A DNA stretch of 64,000 bases from Lewinella sp. IMCC34183. GTDB lineage: Bacteria > Bacteroidota > Bacteroidia > Chitinophagales > Saprospiraceae. The position numbers were made by a program, and so were the translations under genes. A model generated the notes under the pieces. It saw only the letters and a list, made by a program, of their open reading frames with translations. It was not told the origin of the DNA and did not search any database. Of this stretch, positions 34,159 through 43,264 are shown one piece after another. Location: assembly GCF_003390915.1 (NCBI RefSeq), contig NZ_QMEM01000001.1, positions 372,001 to 436,000 on the forward strand. The letters are read 5' to 3'. Positions within the stretch are counted from its first letter, which is position 1. Each line of letters opens with the position of its first letter.

Positions 34159-36276
34159 CTAGCGGGACTTGAGCCGTACCGCGTTGCCGATCACCACGAC
34201 GTCGGAAAAGGCCATGAAGAGCGCGGCCCACATAGGATTCAGGTAACCGAGCGCGGCCAGTGGAATGGCCACGATGTTGTAGCTGAACGCCCAAAACAGG
34301 CTCTCCCGGATCGTCCGCACCGTCAGAGCGGCGATCCGTCGGCCTTCTACCAGGACCGAAAGTTCGTCGCGCATTAGCACGACCTGCGCCGCATCCAGGG
34401 CGGCGGCGCTAGCCCCCCCCAGGCTGATGCCCAGGTCGGCACGGCTCAGGGCGGCGGCGTCATTGATGCCGTCCCCTACCATTGCGGTGGGGGCCTGCTC
34501 GCTGAGGCGGGTGATCTGCTCCAGTTTCTGCTCGGGGCGCTGCTCCGCGTAGACCTCGTCGATGCCCACCGCCCGGGCGACGCGTTCCGCCTTGGCCCGG
34601 CGGTCGCCGGTAAGCAAAGCGGTAGTGATGTTTTGCTCGTGCAGGTCGCGGATGACCTCGCGGGCGCCGGGACGGACGGTATCGACCAGGGTAAACCAGG
34701 CCAGCACGGTATCCCCGCGCTTGAGTACCACATCTGCTTCCGGGCCGTCGCCCCGCACCGCACCGAGGTAAAAATCGCCGGCCGTCAGCCCGCGGCCGGG
34801 CGTCTCCTCTACGGTGAGGTCACCCGCGAACGCCCGGTAGGCGTCGCTTTCGGGGTGGGCCATTTCCTGTTTCCAGAGGTAATTACGGACCGAATGAGCG
34901 ATAGGGTGGCTGCTGAACCCCTCCAGCTCGAAGACCAGGCGGTAAACGAGGGCGGAATCGGCCTCGGGTACGACGGTAAAGGAGCCAATTTCCAACTCGC
35001 CGGTAGTCAGGGTCCCGGTTTTGTCGAATACCATCTGGCGGATGCCGGCCAGCGTCTCCACGGTGCTCCCGCCGCGGATGAGCATTCCGGTCCGCGCCAG
35101 GCGGCCCACCCCGACCATCACGGCGGTAGGTGTAGCCAGTCCCATTGCACAGGGGCAGGAGATGAGCAGTACGGCGATTGCGTTCATCAGCGCCTGGGTA
35201 GCGGTGGCGTAGCCCGTGAGCCAGCCCACGACAAAGGTGAGCAGACTGATCCCGATCACCACCGGCACGAAGATCGCGCTGATGCGGTCGGCGAGGCGCT
35301 GCAGTTCCGGCTTGTCGCGCTGGGCGGTCTTGACGAGCTCGATGATGCGGGCCAGGGTACCGTCGCGGTAGGCCTCCGTGACTTCGTAGGTCGTTTGTCC
35401 GGCCACCACGGTACTCCCGCCGAGGAGGGTTTCCCCCACCCGCTTCTCTACGGGAAGGCTTTCGCCGGTCAGCATCGCTTCGTTGACGCTCAGGGTTCCC
35501 TCGCGGAGGATACCGTCGAGGGGGATGCGGTCACCGGTATTCACGCGCACCCGACTGCCCGGTCTGACCTCGTCGACGGGCAGCGTTACCAGCGTGCCGC
35601 TGGACATCAGTACGCAGGCCCGCTCTTCCTTGAGAGCGGTGAGTGCCCCGATGGAGGTGGTGGTCCGTTCGACGGCCCGCGCCTCCAGCCAATTGCCGAC
35701 CAGCACCAGGGTGATGATGGTAGCCGCCGTCTCGAAGAAGTAGTACTGCGGGTTCTGCCAGTACAGCCCGATGAGGCTGTAGACGAAGGCCGCCGTGGCG
35801 CCGAGAAAGATAAGCACGTCCATGTTCAGCATGCCAGTACGCAGGCCCGACCAGGCCGACCGGCCGAAGTGCAGGCCCCCGACCAGGTAGACCGGAGCCG
35901 CCAGGGCCAGCTGTACCCAGCCGTTGTCGAGGGGAGAAGCCACCCCCGCCACCATCAGGAAATGATTGAGCAGCAACGGGAGCGTAAAACCCGCGCAGAT
36001 CAGAAGCCGCTGTCGTGCCGTAAGCCCCGCGGCCTCGGCCACGGCCCCGTCGGAAGAATCTTCGACCACGGTATAGCCCAGCTTGCGGATACCCTCCTTC
36101 ACCGCACCTGCGTCCAGCGCCGCATCGTCGCGCCGGTAGCGCACCTCACGGGTCTGAAAATTGACCATCACGTCTTCCAGTCCCTTGCGCTCGAGGTACC
36201 GCTGGATCGACATGGCGCAATTGTTGCAATCCATCCCGTCTACCTGCAATTCTATGATGTCTGAGCGCTTGGTCAC
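34159..36276 (-). CDS. copA: heavy-metal P-type ATPase, probably Cu+ exporter (CopA)
   Basis: This is a P1B-type ATPase of 705 aa for export of Cu+ (or Ag+). In order: one N-terminal HMA domain with GMDCNNC (residues 14-20), two leading helices plus the six core helices, actuator TGES, the CPC metal site SCPCAMG, the phosphorylation site DKTGTLT, SSHPIAHS, and GDGINDAAAL. The end carries YN (AFSYNIVAIP) and MAFSD, close to the Cu+ class signature MxxSS with D at the last position. The gene is operonic with the downstream radical SAM gene. No csoR/cueR-like regulator is visible. Confidence 0.88.
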   Translation of the reverse strand: MTKRSDIIELQVDGMDCNNCAMSIQRYLERKGLEDVMVNFQTREVRYRRDDAALDAGAVKEGIRKLGYTVVEDSSDGAVAEAAGLTARQRLLICAGFTLPLLLNHFLMVAGVASPLDNGWVQLALAAPVYLVGGLHFGRSAWSGLRTGMLNMDVLIFLGATAAFVYSLIGLYWQNPQYYFFETAATIITLVLVGNWLEARAVERTTTSIGALTALKEERACVLMSSGTLVTLPVDEVRPGSRVRVNTGDRIPLDGILREGTLSVNEAMLTGESLPVEKRVGETLLGGSTVVAGQTTYEVTEAYRDGTLARIIELVKTAQRDKPELQRLADRISAIFVPVVIGISLLTFVVGWLTGYATATQALMNAIAVLLISCPCAMGLATPTAVMVGVGRLARTGMLIRGGSTVETLAGIRQMVFDKTGTLTTGELEIGSFTVVPEADSALVYRLVFELEGFSSHPIAHSVRNYLWKQEMAHPESDAYRAFAGDLTVEETPGRGLTAGDFYLGAVRGDGPEADVVLKRGDTVLAWFTLVDTVRPGAREVIRDLHEQNITTALLTGDRRAKAERVARAVGIDEVYAEQRPEQKLEQITRLSEQAPTAMVGDGINDAAALSRADLGISLGGASAAALDAAQVVLMRDELSVLVEGRRIAALTVRTIRESLFWAFSYNIVAIPLAALGYLNPMWAALFMAFSDVVVIGNAVRLKSR

Positions 36277-36347
36277 GAACTAACGGTTGAGTTTTTACTT
36301 CTACCATTAACGCCCCACCGGGCAAAACAGTTACTTAAACCACATGT

Positions 36348-37172
36348 ATGAAGACGCTATCTACACTTTTCCTCAGCCTGCTTCTCCTTGCCGCCTGCGG
36401 TGGAGACACTAAAGAAACCGAAATGGACCAGGGCGGCAACTCCGAGGAGGACGGTGCCATGATCGGCACCGGCAACCCCGATAATTCCGCTATTGACCTG
36501 ACCGACATGCCCCCGACCGAAGGCTTCCCCAACGCCAGCATCGACGACTGGAACTACAGCGACGGGACCTTTAACTACGACGTAAGCGGCTACACCTTCG
36601 GCAAAATCACCGACGATGCCAGCCAGCTGATGTGTGCCAACTCGGACAAGGGGCAGCACGTCCACCTCATCATCGACAACGAGCCCTACATCGCACAGTA
36701 CCAGCCTACGTTCGACGAGCCGATGGCCGACGGTGAGCACCACATCCTCACCTTCCTCAGCCGCAGCTACCACGAATCCATCAAGAGCGACGAAGCCCAC
36801 CGCGCCGTGAAGGTCAACGTAGCCAACAACAACTTCACCAGCGAGGAAGACATCACCGACCCCATGCTATTCTACAGCCGCCCCAAGGGCACTTACGTGG
36901 GTCGCGAGCAGACCGAGAACGTAATGCTTGACTTTTACCCCGTCAACGCCACCATTGGTAGCGGTGATTACACGGTGAAGGCGACCATTAACGGAAAGGA
37001 CTTCACGATCGAGGAGTGGAAGCCCTACTACATCACCGGACTTCCCATGGGAGAAAACACCGTGACGCTGACCCTGATGCAGGGCGACAGCATCGTGGAC
37101 GCCCCCCTCAACCCCGTCCGCCGCACCTTTACGCTGGAGGCCGACCCCACCGAGACCGAGGCCAGCCGGTAG
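36348..37172 (+). CDS. lipoprotein of unknown function
   Basis: A 274-aa lipoprotein (MKTLSTLFLSLLLLAACGG, lipid Cys17) with an acidic linker (ETEMDQGGNSEEDGA) and a beta-rich body. The stretch QHVHLIIDNEPYIAQYQ contains closely spaced histidines and may be a ligand-binding strand. I do not recognise the fold. It is divergent from copA, which could hint at envelope metal handling, but that is only a positional argument. A perfect palindromic terminator follows. Confidence 0.7.
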   Translation: MKTLSTLFLSLLLLAACGGDTKETEMDQGGNSEEDGAMIGTGNPDNSAIDLTDMPPTEGFPNASIDDWNYSDGTFNYDVSGYTFGKITDDASQLMCANSDKGQHVHLIIDNEPYIAQYQPTFDEPMADGEHHILTFLSRSYHESIKSDEAHRAVKVNVANNNFTSEEDITDPMLFYSRPKGTYVGREQTENVMLDFYPVNATIGSGDYTVKATINGKDFTIEEWKPYYITGLPMGENTVTLTLMQGDSIVDAPLNPVRRTFTLEADPTETEASR

Positions 37173-37196
37173 GTTTTCCTACTACCGCCCCACACA

Positions 37197-37236
37197 GAAA
37201 CGCCCCGTACATCAGCTGATGTACGGGGCGTTTCTA
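37197..37236. terminator. perfect 40-bp palindrome, bidirectional terminator
   Basis: Two 20-bp exact complementary arms, centre between 37216 and 37217, with GC-rich CGCCCCGTAC core, A-rich left end (AGAAA) and T-rich right end (TTTCT). It lies between convergent lipoprotein (stop 37172) and symporter (stop 37258), fitting a shared terminator. Confidence 0.75.
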
Positions 37237-37257
37237 TGGGGCGCTACCGCGGGTGCG

Positions 37258-38841
37258 TTAGTCGTACCGGGCGATCTCGCCACTGGCAATGCGCGACCGG
37301 TAGCTGCGCAGGGCCCGACGCACGTTGGGCATCAGAATGTACAGACCGGCCACGTTGGGAAAACACATCGCAAAGATCATGGCGTCACCGAAGTCGAAGA
37401 CGGCGGAGGCGGAGATGGCCGAGCCGATGACGACGAAGATGCAGAAGAGGATCTTGTAAATAGCTTCGTTGATTTTGGACTCACCGAAAAGGTAGGTCCA
37501 GGCCTTGAGCCCGTAATACGACCAGCTGATCATGGTCGACAGGGCGAAGAGGATTACCGCAAAGCTCAATACCACCGGGAACCAGCTGATGACGGATTCA
37601 AAGGCAGCACTGGTGAGGGTGATATCCCCTACCGTACCCGACACCTTGTTGTTGAAGGCGGCCTCGGCGCCGTAACCGCCGTAGTTGGTGATGATGATGA
37701 CCAGGGCGGTCATGGTGCAGATGACCACCGTATCGATGAAGGGCTCGAGCAGGGCCACCACGCCCTCGCTCACCGGCTCGTCGGTCTTGGCGGCGGAGTG
37801 AGCAATAGATGCGGAACCGACGCCGGCCTCGTTGCTGAAGGCGGCGCGGCGGAAACCCTGTATGAGCACCCCGATGATACCGCCGTAGAGCGCATCGGCG
37901 TTGAAGGCACCGTCGAGGATCGTACCGAAGGCCGCGGGAATGTCGGTGAAGTGGTAGCCGAGTACCACCAGGGCACCCAGGACATAGACGCCCACCATAA
38001 AGGGCACAACCTTATCGGTTACTTTGGCAATACTTTTGATGCCCCCCAGGATGATGAGGCCTACGGTAAGGGCCATGGCTACGCCGAAGATCCATCCCCG
38101 GCCGTAGAAGAAGCTATCGACCCCGCCGGTAACCTCGGTCAGCTGTTGGGTAGCCTGGTTGATCTGTACCATATTGCCTCCGCCGAAGCTGCCGCCGATA
38201 CAGGCAATGGAGAACATGCCGGCCAGTACCTTACCGAGGACGGCCCACCCCGGGCCCTTTTCGCGCAGACCCTTGTCCAGGTAGTACATAGGGCCGCCGG
38301 AGACGGAACCGTCGGCGTGTACGTCGCGGTACATGAGGCCGAGGGTACACTCGACGAATTTAGACGTCATACCGAGCAGGCCGGCGATGATCATCCAGAA
38401 GGTTGCGCCCGGACCGCCGAGGGCGACGGCGAAGGCTACGCCGGCGATGTTGCCGACGCCTACCGTACCCGAAAGGGCGGCGGTCAGGGCCTGAAAGTGC
38501 GATACTTCCCCCTGGTCGTCCGGATCGTCGTACTTACCGCGCACCACGTCCAGCGCGTGCTTAACGGCCGTGACATTAATGAAGCCCATGTAGACCGTAA
38601 AGACCAAGGCGCCGATAATCAGCCAGGGCAGTACGAAGGGGATTTCGAAGCCGGCAATGGTCACGGGATAGAATACGATGCCCTCCACCACGCGGGTGAC
38701 CGGCTCGAAAACCGACTGAATTTTTTCGTCAATGGTGGGACCTGAGGGGGTTTCCAGGTCTGCTTGCACCGCGGGGTCCTGAGCGAAGGCGAGAAGCGGA
38801 AGAAAGAGAGTGAGCAGTAAGGATGCGCAGCGTTTGGCCAT
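37258..38841 (-). CDS. alanine/glycine:cation symporter family protein
   Basis: This AGCS-family Na+(or H+)/alanine or glycine symporter has 527 aa and about 11 helices. Family motifs include [20 protein letters not shown] and [22 protein letters not shown], and the C-terminal ICMALTVG-like [21 protein letters not shown]. Unusually the N-terminus is a cleavable-looking signal ([21 protein letters not shown]) before about 45 extracytoplasmic residues, as seen in several marine Bacteroidota homologues. ATG 38841 is preferred over a GTG at 38856. A TACCTTAC box lies upstream at 38875-38882. Confidence 0.88.
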   Translation of the reverse strand: MAKRCASLLLTLFLPLLAFAQDPAVQADLETPSGPTIDEKIQSVFEPVTRVVEGIVFYPVTIAGFEIPFVLPWLIIGALVFTVYMGFINVTAVKHALDVVRGKYDDPDDQGEVSHFQALTAALSGTVGVGNIAGVAFAVALGGPGATFWMIIAGLLGMTSKFVECTLGLMYRDVHADGSVSGGPMYYLDKGLREKGPGWAVLGKVLAGMFSIACIGGSFGGGNMVQINQATQQLTEVTGGVDSFFYGRGWIFGVAMALTVGLIILGGIKSIAKVTDKVVPFMVGVYVLGALVVLGYHFTDIPAAFGTILDGAFNADALYGGIIGVLIQGFRRAAFSNEAGVGSASIAHSAAKTDEPVSEGVVALLEPFIDTVVICTMTALVIIITNYGGYGAEAAFNNKVSGTVGDITLTSAAFESVISWFPVVLSFAVILFALSTMISWSYYGLKAWTYLFGESKINEAIYKILFCIFVVIGSAISASAVFDFGDAMIFAMCFPNVAGLYILMPNVRRALRSYRSRIASGEIARYD

Positions 38842-38874
38842 TTGGGATTGGGTCACGGGTAACTAGTCAAAGCC

Positions 38875-38882
38875 GTAAGGTA
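38875..38882 (-). promoter_or_regulatory. TACCTTAC -7-like element for the symporter
   Basis: TAnnTTTG with two substitutions, 33 bases upstream of the symporter ATG. The same octamer serves the divergent sigma gene. Confidence 0.3.
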
Positions 38883-38937
38883 GCAACTTTATTAAAAGCT
38901 TAAAATACGGTGTGCGCTCGGCCGGCACCAGACCCTG

Positions 38938-38965
38938 TTGCTTTTACGTAGATATACTACCTTAC
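38938..38965 (+). promoter_or_regulatory. candidate promoter of the ECF sigma gene (TTG-N17-TACCTTAC)
   Basis: TTG at 38938-38940 and TACCTTAC at 38958-38965 are separated by 17 bases, the spacing of Bacteroidota promoters, and end 12 bases before the ATG at 38978. The -7 box departs from TTTG at two bases. Confidence 0.4.
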
Positions 38966-38977
38966 CCACTCCAACCT

Positions 38978-39565
38978 ATGCCACCGACCTCCACCGATAC
39001 CGATACCGAGCTGTTTGCTTCCCTGCGGGATGGGGCCCCGGGCGCGCTCGACGAGCTCTTCCGCCGGTACTACGTGGACCTGTGCCGGGTTTCGGTTCGC
39101 TTCGTGGCCGACGGGGCGGCGGCGGAGGATATCGTACAGGAGACCTTCACCCGGCTGTGGACCAAGCGGCTGAGCCTTCCGCCCGACACCCAGTCCGTCG
39201 GGGCCTATTTACGACGGGCAGTGCGCAACCGCAGCCTGAACTATTTGCGCGACCGCAAACGCATCCCGGTTGACGACGGGGAACTGCCCGAACTGGCCGC
39301 CGATCTGGAACAACAACCCGGAGCCCGGCTGGAGTCGGCGGAGACCCGGCAACGGATCAATCACGCCATCGACCGCCTCCCCGAGCGTTGTCGCTTGGTC
39401 TTCGTCATGAGCAAGCTGGAGCACATGAGCCACCGTGAGATCGCTGATGCCCTGGATATTTCTGTAAAAACGGTAGAAAATCAAATGACCCGGGCGTACA
39501 AATTCCTGCGGGAATGGCTCGGGGTACTCGTCCTCCTATTTTGTCAGTATATATGCTTAAATTAG
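38978..39565 (+). CDS. ECF RNA polymerase sigma-70 factor (FecI-type)
   Basis: This 195-aa sigma factor has sigma region 2 (ALDELFRRYYVDLCRVSVRF, ADGAAAEDIVQETFTRLW) and region 4 (LPERCRLVFVMSKLEHMSHR, EIADALDISVKTVENQM). It belongs to the Bacteroidota ECF group controlled by FecR-type membrane anti-sigma proteins. The downstream order sigma, FecR, TonB receptor, DUF4249 makes it the regulator of this uptake module. ATG 38978 is used; an in-frame ATG at 38912 would lead through unrelated residues. The last residues (LLFCQYICLN) are hydrophobic. Confidence 0.88.
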   Translation: MPPTSTDTDTELFASLRDGAPGALDELFRRYYVDLCRVSVRFVADGAAAEDIVQETFTRLWTKRLSLPPDTQSVGAYLRRAVRNRSLNYLRDRKRIPVDDGELPELAADLEQQPGARLESAETRQRINHAIDRLPERCRLVFVMSKLEHMSHREIADALDISVKTVENQMTRAYKFLREWLGVLVLLFCQYICLN

Positions 39566-39572
39566 TCCCAAC

Positions 39573-39586
39573 CCGTCAGCTGACGG
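39573..39586. repeat. 14-bp perfect palindrome between sigma and fecR
   Basis: CCGTCAGCTGACGG, 8 bases after the sigma stop and 45 bases before the fecR -7 box. A possible operator or weak terminator. Confidence 0.35.
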
Positions 39587-39630
39587 ACCAAATGCTGCCA
39601 TCACCCGCAATCCGCTTAGGGGGGGTAGCC

Positions 39631-39638
39631 TACCTTTG
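39631..39638 (+). promoter_or_regulatory. TACCTTTG -7 promoter element for fecR
   Basis: Exact TAnnTTTG match, 39 bases before the fecR ATG at 39678. It would allow fecR and the receptor to be transcribed apart from the sigma gene. Confidence 0.5.
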
Positions 39639-39677
39639 GGGTCCCACCGACGAAGCTAACACTCACGCAACGTCCTA

Positions 39678-40535
39678 ATGAGCTTGGAACAAAACGACAT
39701 CGATCAGCTGGTCAAGAACTACCGGGAGGATTTTACCCCCGATGTCGAACAGGGTTTGCGCGCCCTTCACGGTCGGCTGACGCCCGTCCGGCGCCTGCGT
39801 CCGCGGAACAACGGCCGGCTATACGCTATTGCCGCCGCCGTGCTCCTGCTCCTTACCGCCGGCTATTTTGTTTTTGCCGACCGGGGCTTGACGGAGCTGC
39901 GCAACGATACCGGCCAGCTGGCCACCTACGAATTACCCGACGGAAGCTCCGTGGTGCTTCAGAGCGGCAGCGTCCTTCATTACTCCGCCAGCGATTTCAA
40001 TACCGCCGAGCGCCGCCTTACCCTGGACGGTCAGGGTTTCTTCGAAGTTGCGCCCGACGCCGACCGCCCGTTCACCGTTTCAAGCGCTGTCGGGTCCGTG
40101 CGCGTTACCGGTACCGCATTCAATCTGCGGGCCCGTTCCTCCGAGCTGGAAGTGGAGGTGAGCGAGGGTACCGTACTGCTCCAACACGCCGGCCGGGAGA
40201 TGCAGGTCAAGGCCCGTGAAGCGGCGCTGGCCGTCGATGGCGGTTCCATGGAACGCGAGGAAGCCCCCAACCTGAATCACCATGCGTGGCGCACGGGTGA
40301 GTTGCGTTTCGACCATACCCCCTTCGAGCAGGTTCTGGTCTACCTGAACGATAACTGGGGCATCGTTTGTACCTGGAAGGACGATACCACCTGCTCTTTT
40401 CCCGTCACCTCCAGCTACCATACCTCCGATGCCCGCTCGGTACTGGAAGATATCGCAGAACTGAATGGGGTCAAGGTCCGTTCCACCGGTACTGATGGCA
40501 AACATTTCGAGCTTACCGGCACCTGCTCCAAGTAA
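39678..40535 (+). CDS. FecR-family anti-sigma factor with DUF4974 domain
   Basis: This membrane anti-sigma factor relays signals from the TonB receptor to the ECF sigma. The 285-aa protein has an N-terminal cytoplasmic part, one membrane helix (about 50-68, YAIAAAVLLLLTAGYFVFAD), a FecR domain (about 75-185, LPDGSSVVLQSGSVLHYSAS, GQGFFEVAPDADRPFTV) and a C-terminal DUF4974-type domain (about 200-280, FDHTPFEQVLVYLNDNWGI). It sits between the sigma gene and the receptor gene (12-bp gap), the canonical position. Confidence 0.9.
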   Translation: MSLEQNDIDQLVKNYREDFTPDVEQGLRALHGRLTPVRRLRPRNNGRLYAIAAAVLLLLTAGYFVFADRGLTELRNDTGQLATYELPDGSSVVLQSGSVLHYSASDFNTAERRLTLDGQGFFEVAPDADRPFTVSSAVGSVRVTGTAFNLRARSSELEVEVSEGTVLLQHAGREMQVKAREAALAVDGGSMEREEAPNLNHHAWRTGELRFDHTPFEQVLVYLNDNWGIVCTWKDDTTCSFPVTSSYHTSDARSVLEDIAELNGVKVRSTGTDGKHFELTGTCSK

Positions 40536-40547
40536 ACACGCCCGGAT

Positions 40548-43241
40548 ATGACCTGGTCCCGCCTCCTCTGCACCCTGTTGCTGGTGGCCGGCTCCCTCGT
40601 GTCGCTTCTCGCCCAGGCCGACACCTTACCCGATAATTTTACCCTCACCCCCGGCGAACGGCCCCTAGAGGAAGTTCTGCTGGAGCTTACCGTGGCCGGT
40701 ACCCAACTCAGTTTCCGGCCCGACCAGGTTGCCGGGGTTACCGTCAACGTGCCCCGCGGTCAGCGTACGGCGGAGGCGTGGCTGGAAGCGGTACTCGGCG
40801 GTACCGGCCTGACGTACCGCCGCGGCGCGGCGGGCTACCTCGTCTTCAGCGATACCGCCCTGACCGAGCGATCCTTTACGCTTTTCGGCATGGTTTCCGA
40901 CCGGGAAACCGGCGAGCGGCTCATCGGAGCCACGGTTCAGTTGCCCGCAGAGGCCCGCGGTACCTACACCAACGAATACGGCTTCTATACCCTGCCGGTC
41001 ACCGGCGGCCGGCTGTACGCGCGGGTCACCTACGTCGGTTACCTGCCGCAGGACGTCGACCTGCTGGTCCGCGGCGATACCCTCCTCGACCTGGCGCTGC
41101 AACCGAACCGCGAATTGCCGCAGGTGCTGGTCACCTCCTCTCCCGAAGCGGAAGGGGAAGCCCGCTACTTTGAAACCGGAACCCGCATCGGTCGCTCGGA
41201 AGTGACCCAGCTCGGAGGGGCTGCGGGGGAGGACGATCCCCTGCAACTTGCCCGCTTGCTACCCGGAGTGACCAGCGGGGCCGACGGGATCGGCGGCATC
41301 CTAATCCGCGGAAGCGAGGCGGGACACAACCTCATTCTGCTCGATGGAGTACCCGTTTACGGGCTGAGTCACGCCGGCGGACTGCTCAGCATCTTCAGTA
41401 ATCAGGCCATCCGCCGTATCGACCTGTACAAGGACGCCCTGCCCGCGCGCTTCGGCGGACGCATCGGTGGAGTGATGGACGTACACACCCGCGACGGAAA
41501 CCTCTACAACAACGAGCTTACGGTAGGCAGCAGCTTACTAAGCGGTCAGCTGGCTGCCGAAGGCCCCATCCGGGTAGGGGAAAGCTCATTCCTGGTCACC
41601 GGCCGCTACTTCTGGGCGAGCCGACTGCTCGAGCGCTTCAGCGAGGCGTACAAGCAAGACCGGGGCCGGCGTGGATCCACCGACTACGATGTCTACGACC
41701 TCAACCTGAAACTCAACCAGAAAGCGGGCAAGCGGGGCCGCGTATACCTTAGTCTGTATACCGGGCTCGATAACTACCAGAACGACAGCTGGCAATCCCA
41801 GTCCTTAAGCCATACGAACGAAGCGGGTACGGAATTTCGGTACACCACTCCTACCTACCGCTCCGAACGGGCCCGGTGGGGCAATACGGTCGGAGCCCTC
41901 CGCTACAACCACGTATTCAGCGACCGCACCTTCGGCAACTTCCGGGTTTCCTACTCCGACCTTCAAACGCGCTCCGCCTTCGAGCGCTACGACAGCATCC
42001 TTGAGCAATCCAATCGCATCTACGAGGGGCAACTCTTCAGCGGAATGTACTTCTCGGAAATCCGCCAGTTGGGAATTGCCTTTGACGGTCAGCACCGGGT
42101 GACGTCCTCCACGGACCTTCGCTTCGGAGCGCAGGGCAGCGTCCATCATTTCCTGCCCCAGCTGATGACGAGCGAAAGCAGCCTCAGCACCTACGAGCGG
42201 CCCGGAAACGAAGCTATCCAGCGCCCCGTCGAAGTGACTCCCTATTTGTCAGTGAGCAGTAAGTGGCGCAACCTGTACTATCGGCTGGGCATTCGCGCAA
42301 GTCTCTGGCAAACGGCGGACGCCCACTACTTCAACCTTTCCCCCCGCCTCCTGCTGGCGGGCCCGCTGTCGCCGCAGGTAGACTGGCAACTGAGCTACGA
42401 CCGAACGGTACAATCCGTCCACCTGCTGAACAGCTTCGTGATCGGACTGCCCTCCGACCTCTGGATCCCGTCCACCGAACAGATCGCACCGGCCACCTCT
42501 CCCCAGGTGAGCGGTAAACTGACCTGGCGACCGCAGCCGGACTGGAACCTTACCGGATCCCTGTACCACAAGCGAATGAAGGGGCTGGTCGCTTACGCCG
42601 AGGGCCGGCAAAACTCCGAGACCTGGATCGACGACCTCAGTACGGGAACCGGCCGCGCCTACGGACTCGAAACCTCCGTGCAACGCAGCCGCGGCCGCCT
42701 GCGGGGCTGGCTGACCTATACCCTAGCCCGCAGCGACCGCACCTTCGACCGACGAATCAACCAGGGAATGACCTTCCCCTTCCGGTACGACCGGCGCCAC
42801 GCCGTTAATCTTCTCTTAATTTATCAGCTCGGAGAGCGCACCACCCTCACGGGTAGTTGGCGGTACGAATCGGGACTGGCCTATAGCGTAAGCGTAGCGA
42901 CCCGCTCCAATCCGACGAGCGAGGGGCCAGAGAATATTCCCGTCGTGCTGGAGCGAAACGGCTTCCGCATGCCGCCCAACCACCGCTTCGATCTTAACCT
43001 GCACACCGAGTTGAGTACTTCGGAGAGCAATATCACCCACGCGATCGACTTGGGCATCTATAACGTATACAACCGGCACAACCCCGTATACTATGAGACG
43101 CGGCCCGTGTATTCCGTGGAGGACGACGCCCCCGTCAGCCGGGAACAATTCTATCGGATCTATATCGCCCCGATCCTCCCCTCCCTCAGCTACCACCTCA
43201 CCTTCGGGGCCCCGGCCCGGCCAACATTTGGAAGGCAGTAG
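40548..43241 (+). CDS. TonB-dependent receptor with STN and carboxypeptidase-like domains
   Basis: This outer-membrane receptor of 897 aa has, in order: a signal peptide (residues 1-24), an STN/secretin-N signalling domain (about 30-100, ERPLEEVLLELTVAGTQLSF), a carboxypeptidase-regulatory-like domain (about 108-195), a plug (about 210-310, LPGVTSGADGIGGILIRGSE, VPVYGLSHAGGLLSIF) and a 22-strand-type barrel ending YHLTFGAPARPTFGRQ. The STN domain is what talks to FecR in the cell-surface signalling pathway. The DUF4249 lipoprotein is encoded 23 bases downstream, as in many Bacteroidota loci. Substrate unknown; iron complex or oligosaccharide are both possible. Confidence 0.92.
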   Translation: MTWSRLLCTLLLVAGSLVSLLAQADTLPDNFTLTPGERPLEEVLLELTVAGTQLSFRPDQVAGVTVNVPRGQRTAEAWLEAVLGGTGLTYRRGAAGYLVFSDTALTERSFTLFGMVSDRETGERLIGATVQLPAEARGTYTNEYGFYTLPVTGGRLYARVTYVGYLPQDVDLLVRGDTLLDLALQPNRELPQVLVTSSPEAEGEARYFETGTRIGRSEVTQLGGAAGEDDPLQLARLLPGVTSGADGIGGILIRGSEAGHNLILLDGVPVYGLSHAGGLLSIFSNQAIRRIDLYKDALPARFGGRIGGVMDVHTRDGNLYNNELTVGSSLLSGQLAAEGPIRVGESSFLVTGRYFWASRLLERFSEAYKQDRGRRGSTDYDVYDLNLKLNQKAGKRGRVYLSLYTGLDNYQNDSWQSQSLSHTNEAGTEFRYTTPTYRSERARWGNTVGALRYNHVFSDRTFGNFRVSYSDLQTRSAFERYDSILEQSNRIYEGQLFSGMYFSEIRQLGIAFDGQHRVTSSTDLRFGAQGSVHHFLPQLMTSESSLSTYERPGNEAIQRPVEVTPYLSVSSKWRNLYYRLGIRASLWQTADAHYFNLSPRLLLAGPLSPQVDWQLSYDRTVQSVHLLNSFVIGLPSDLWIPSTEQIAPATSPQVSGKLTWRPQPDWNLTGSLYHKRMKGLVAYAEGRQNSETWIDDLSTGTGRAYGLETSVQRSRGRLRGWLTYTLARSDRTFDRRINQGMTFPFRYDRRHAVNLLLIYQLGERTTLTGSWRYESGLAYSVSVATRSNPTSEGPENIPVVLERNGFRMPPNHRFDLNLHTELSTSESNITHAIDLGIYNVYNRHNPVYYETRPVYSVEDDAPVSREQFYRIYIAPILPSLSYHLTFGAPARPTFGRQ

Positions 43242-43264
43242 ACAAATCCCTATTTTTACAGGCG

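Noticed and set aside
34633-36264. 543-codon plus-strand frame opposite copA
   Set aside because: Antisense to all P-type ATPase motifs; no independent start signal.
37219-38745. 508-codon plus-strand frame opposite the symporter
   Set aside because: Antisense to the AGCS gene; a GC-bias artefact, beginning within the palindromic terminator.
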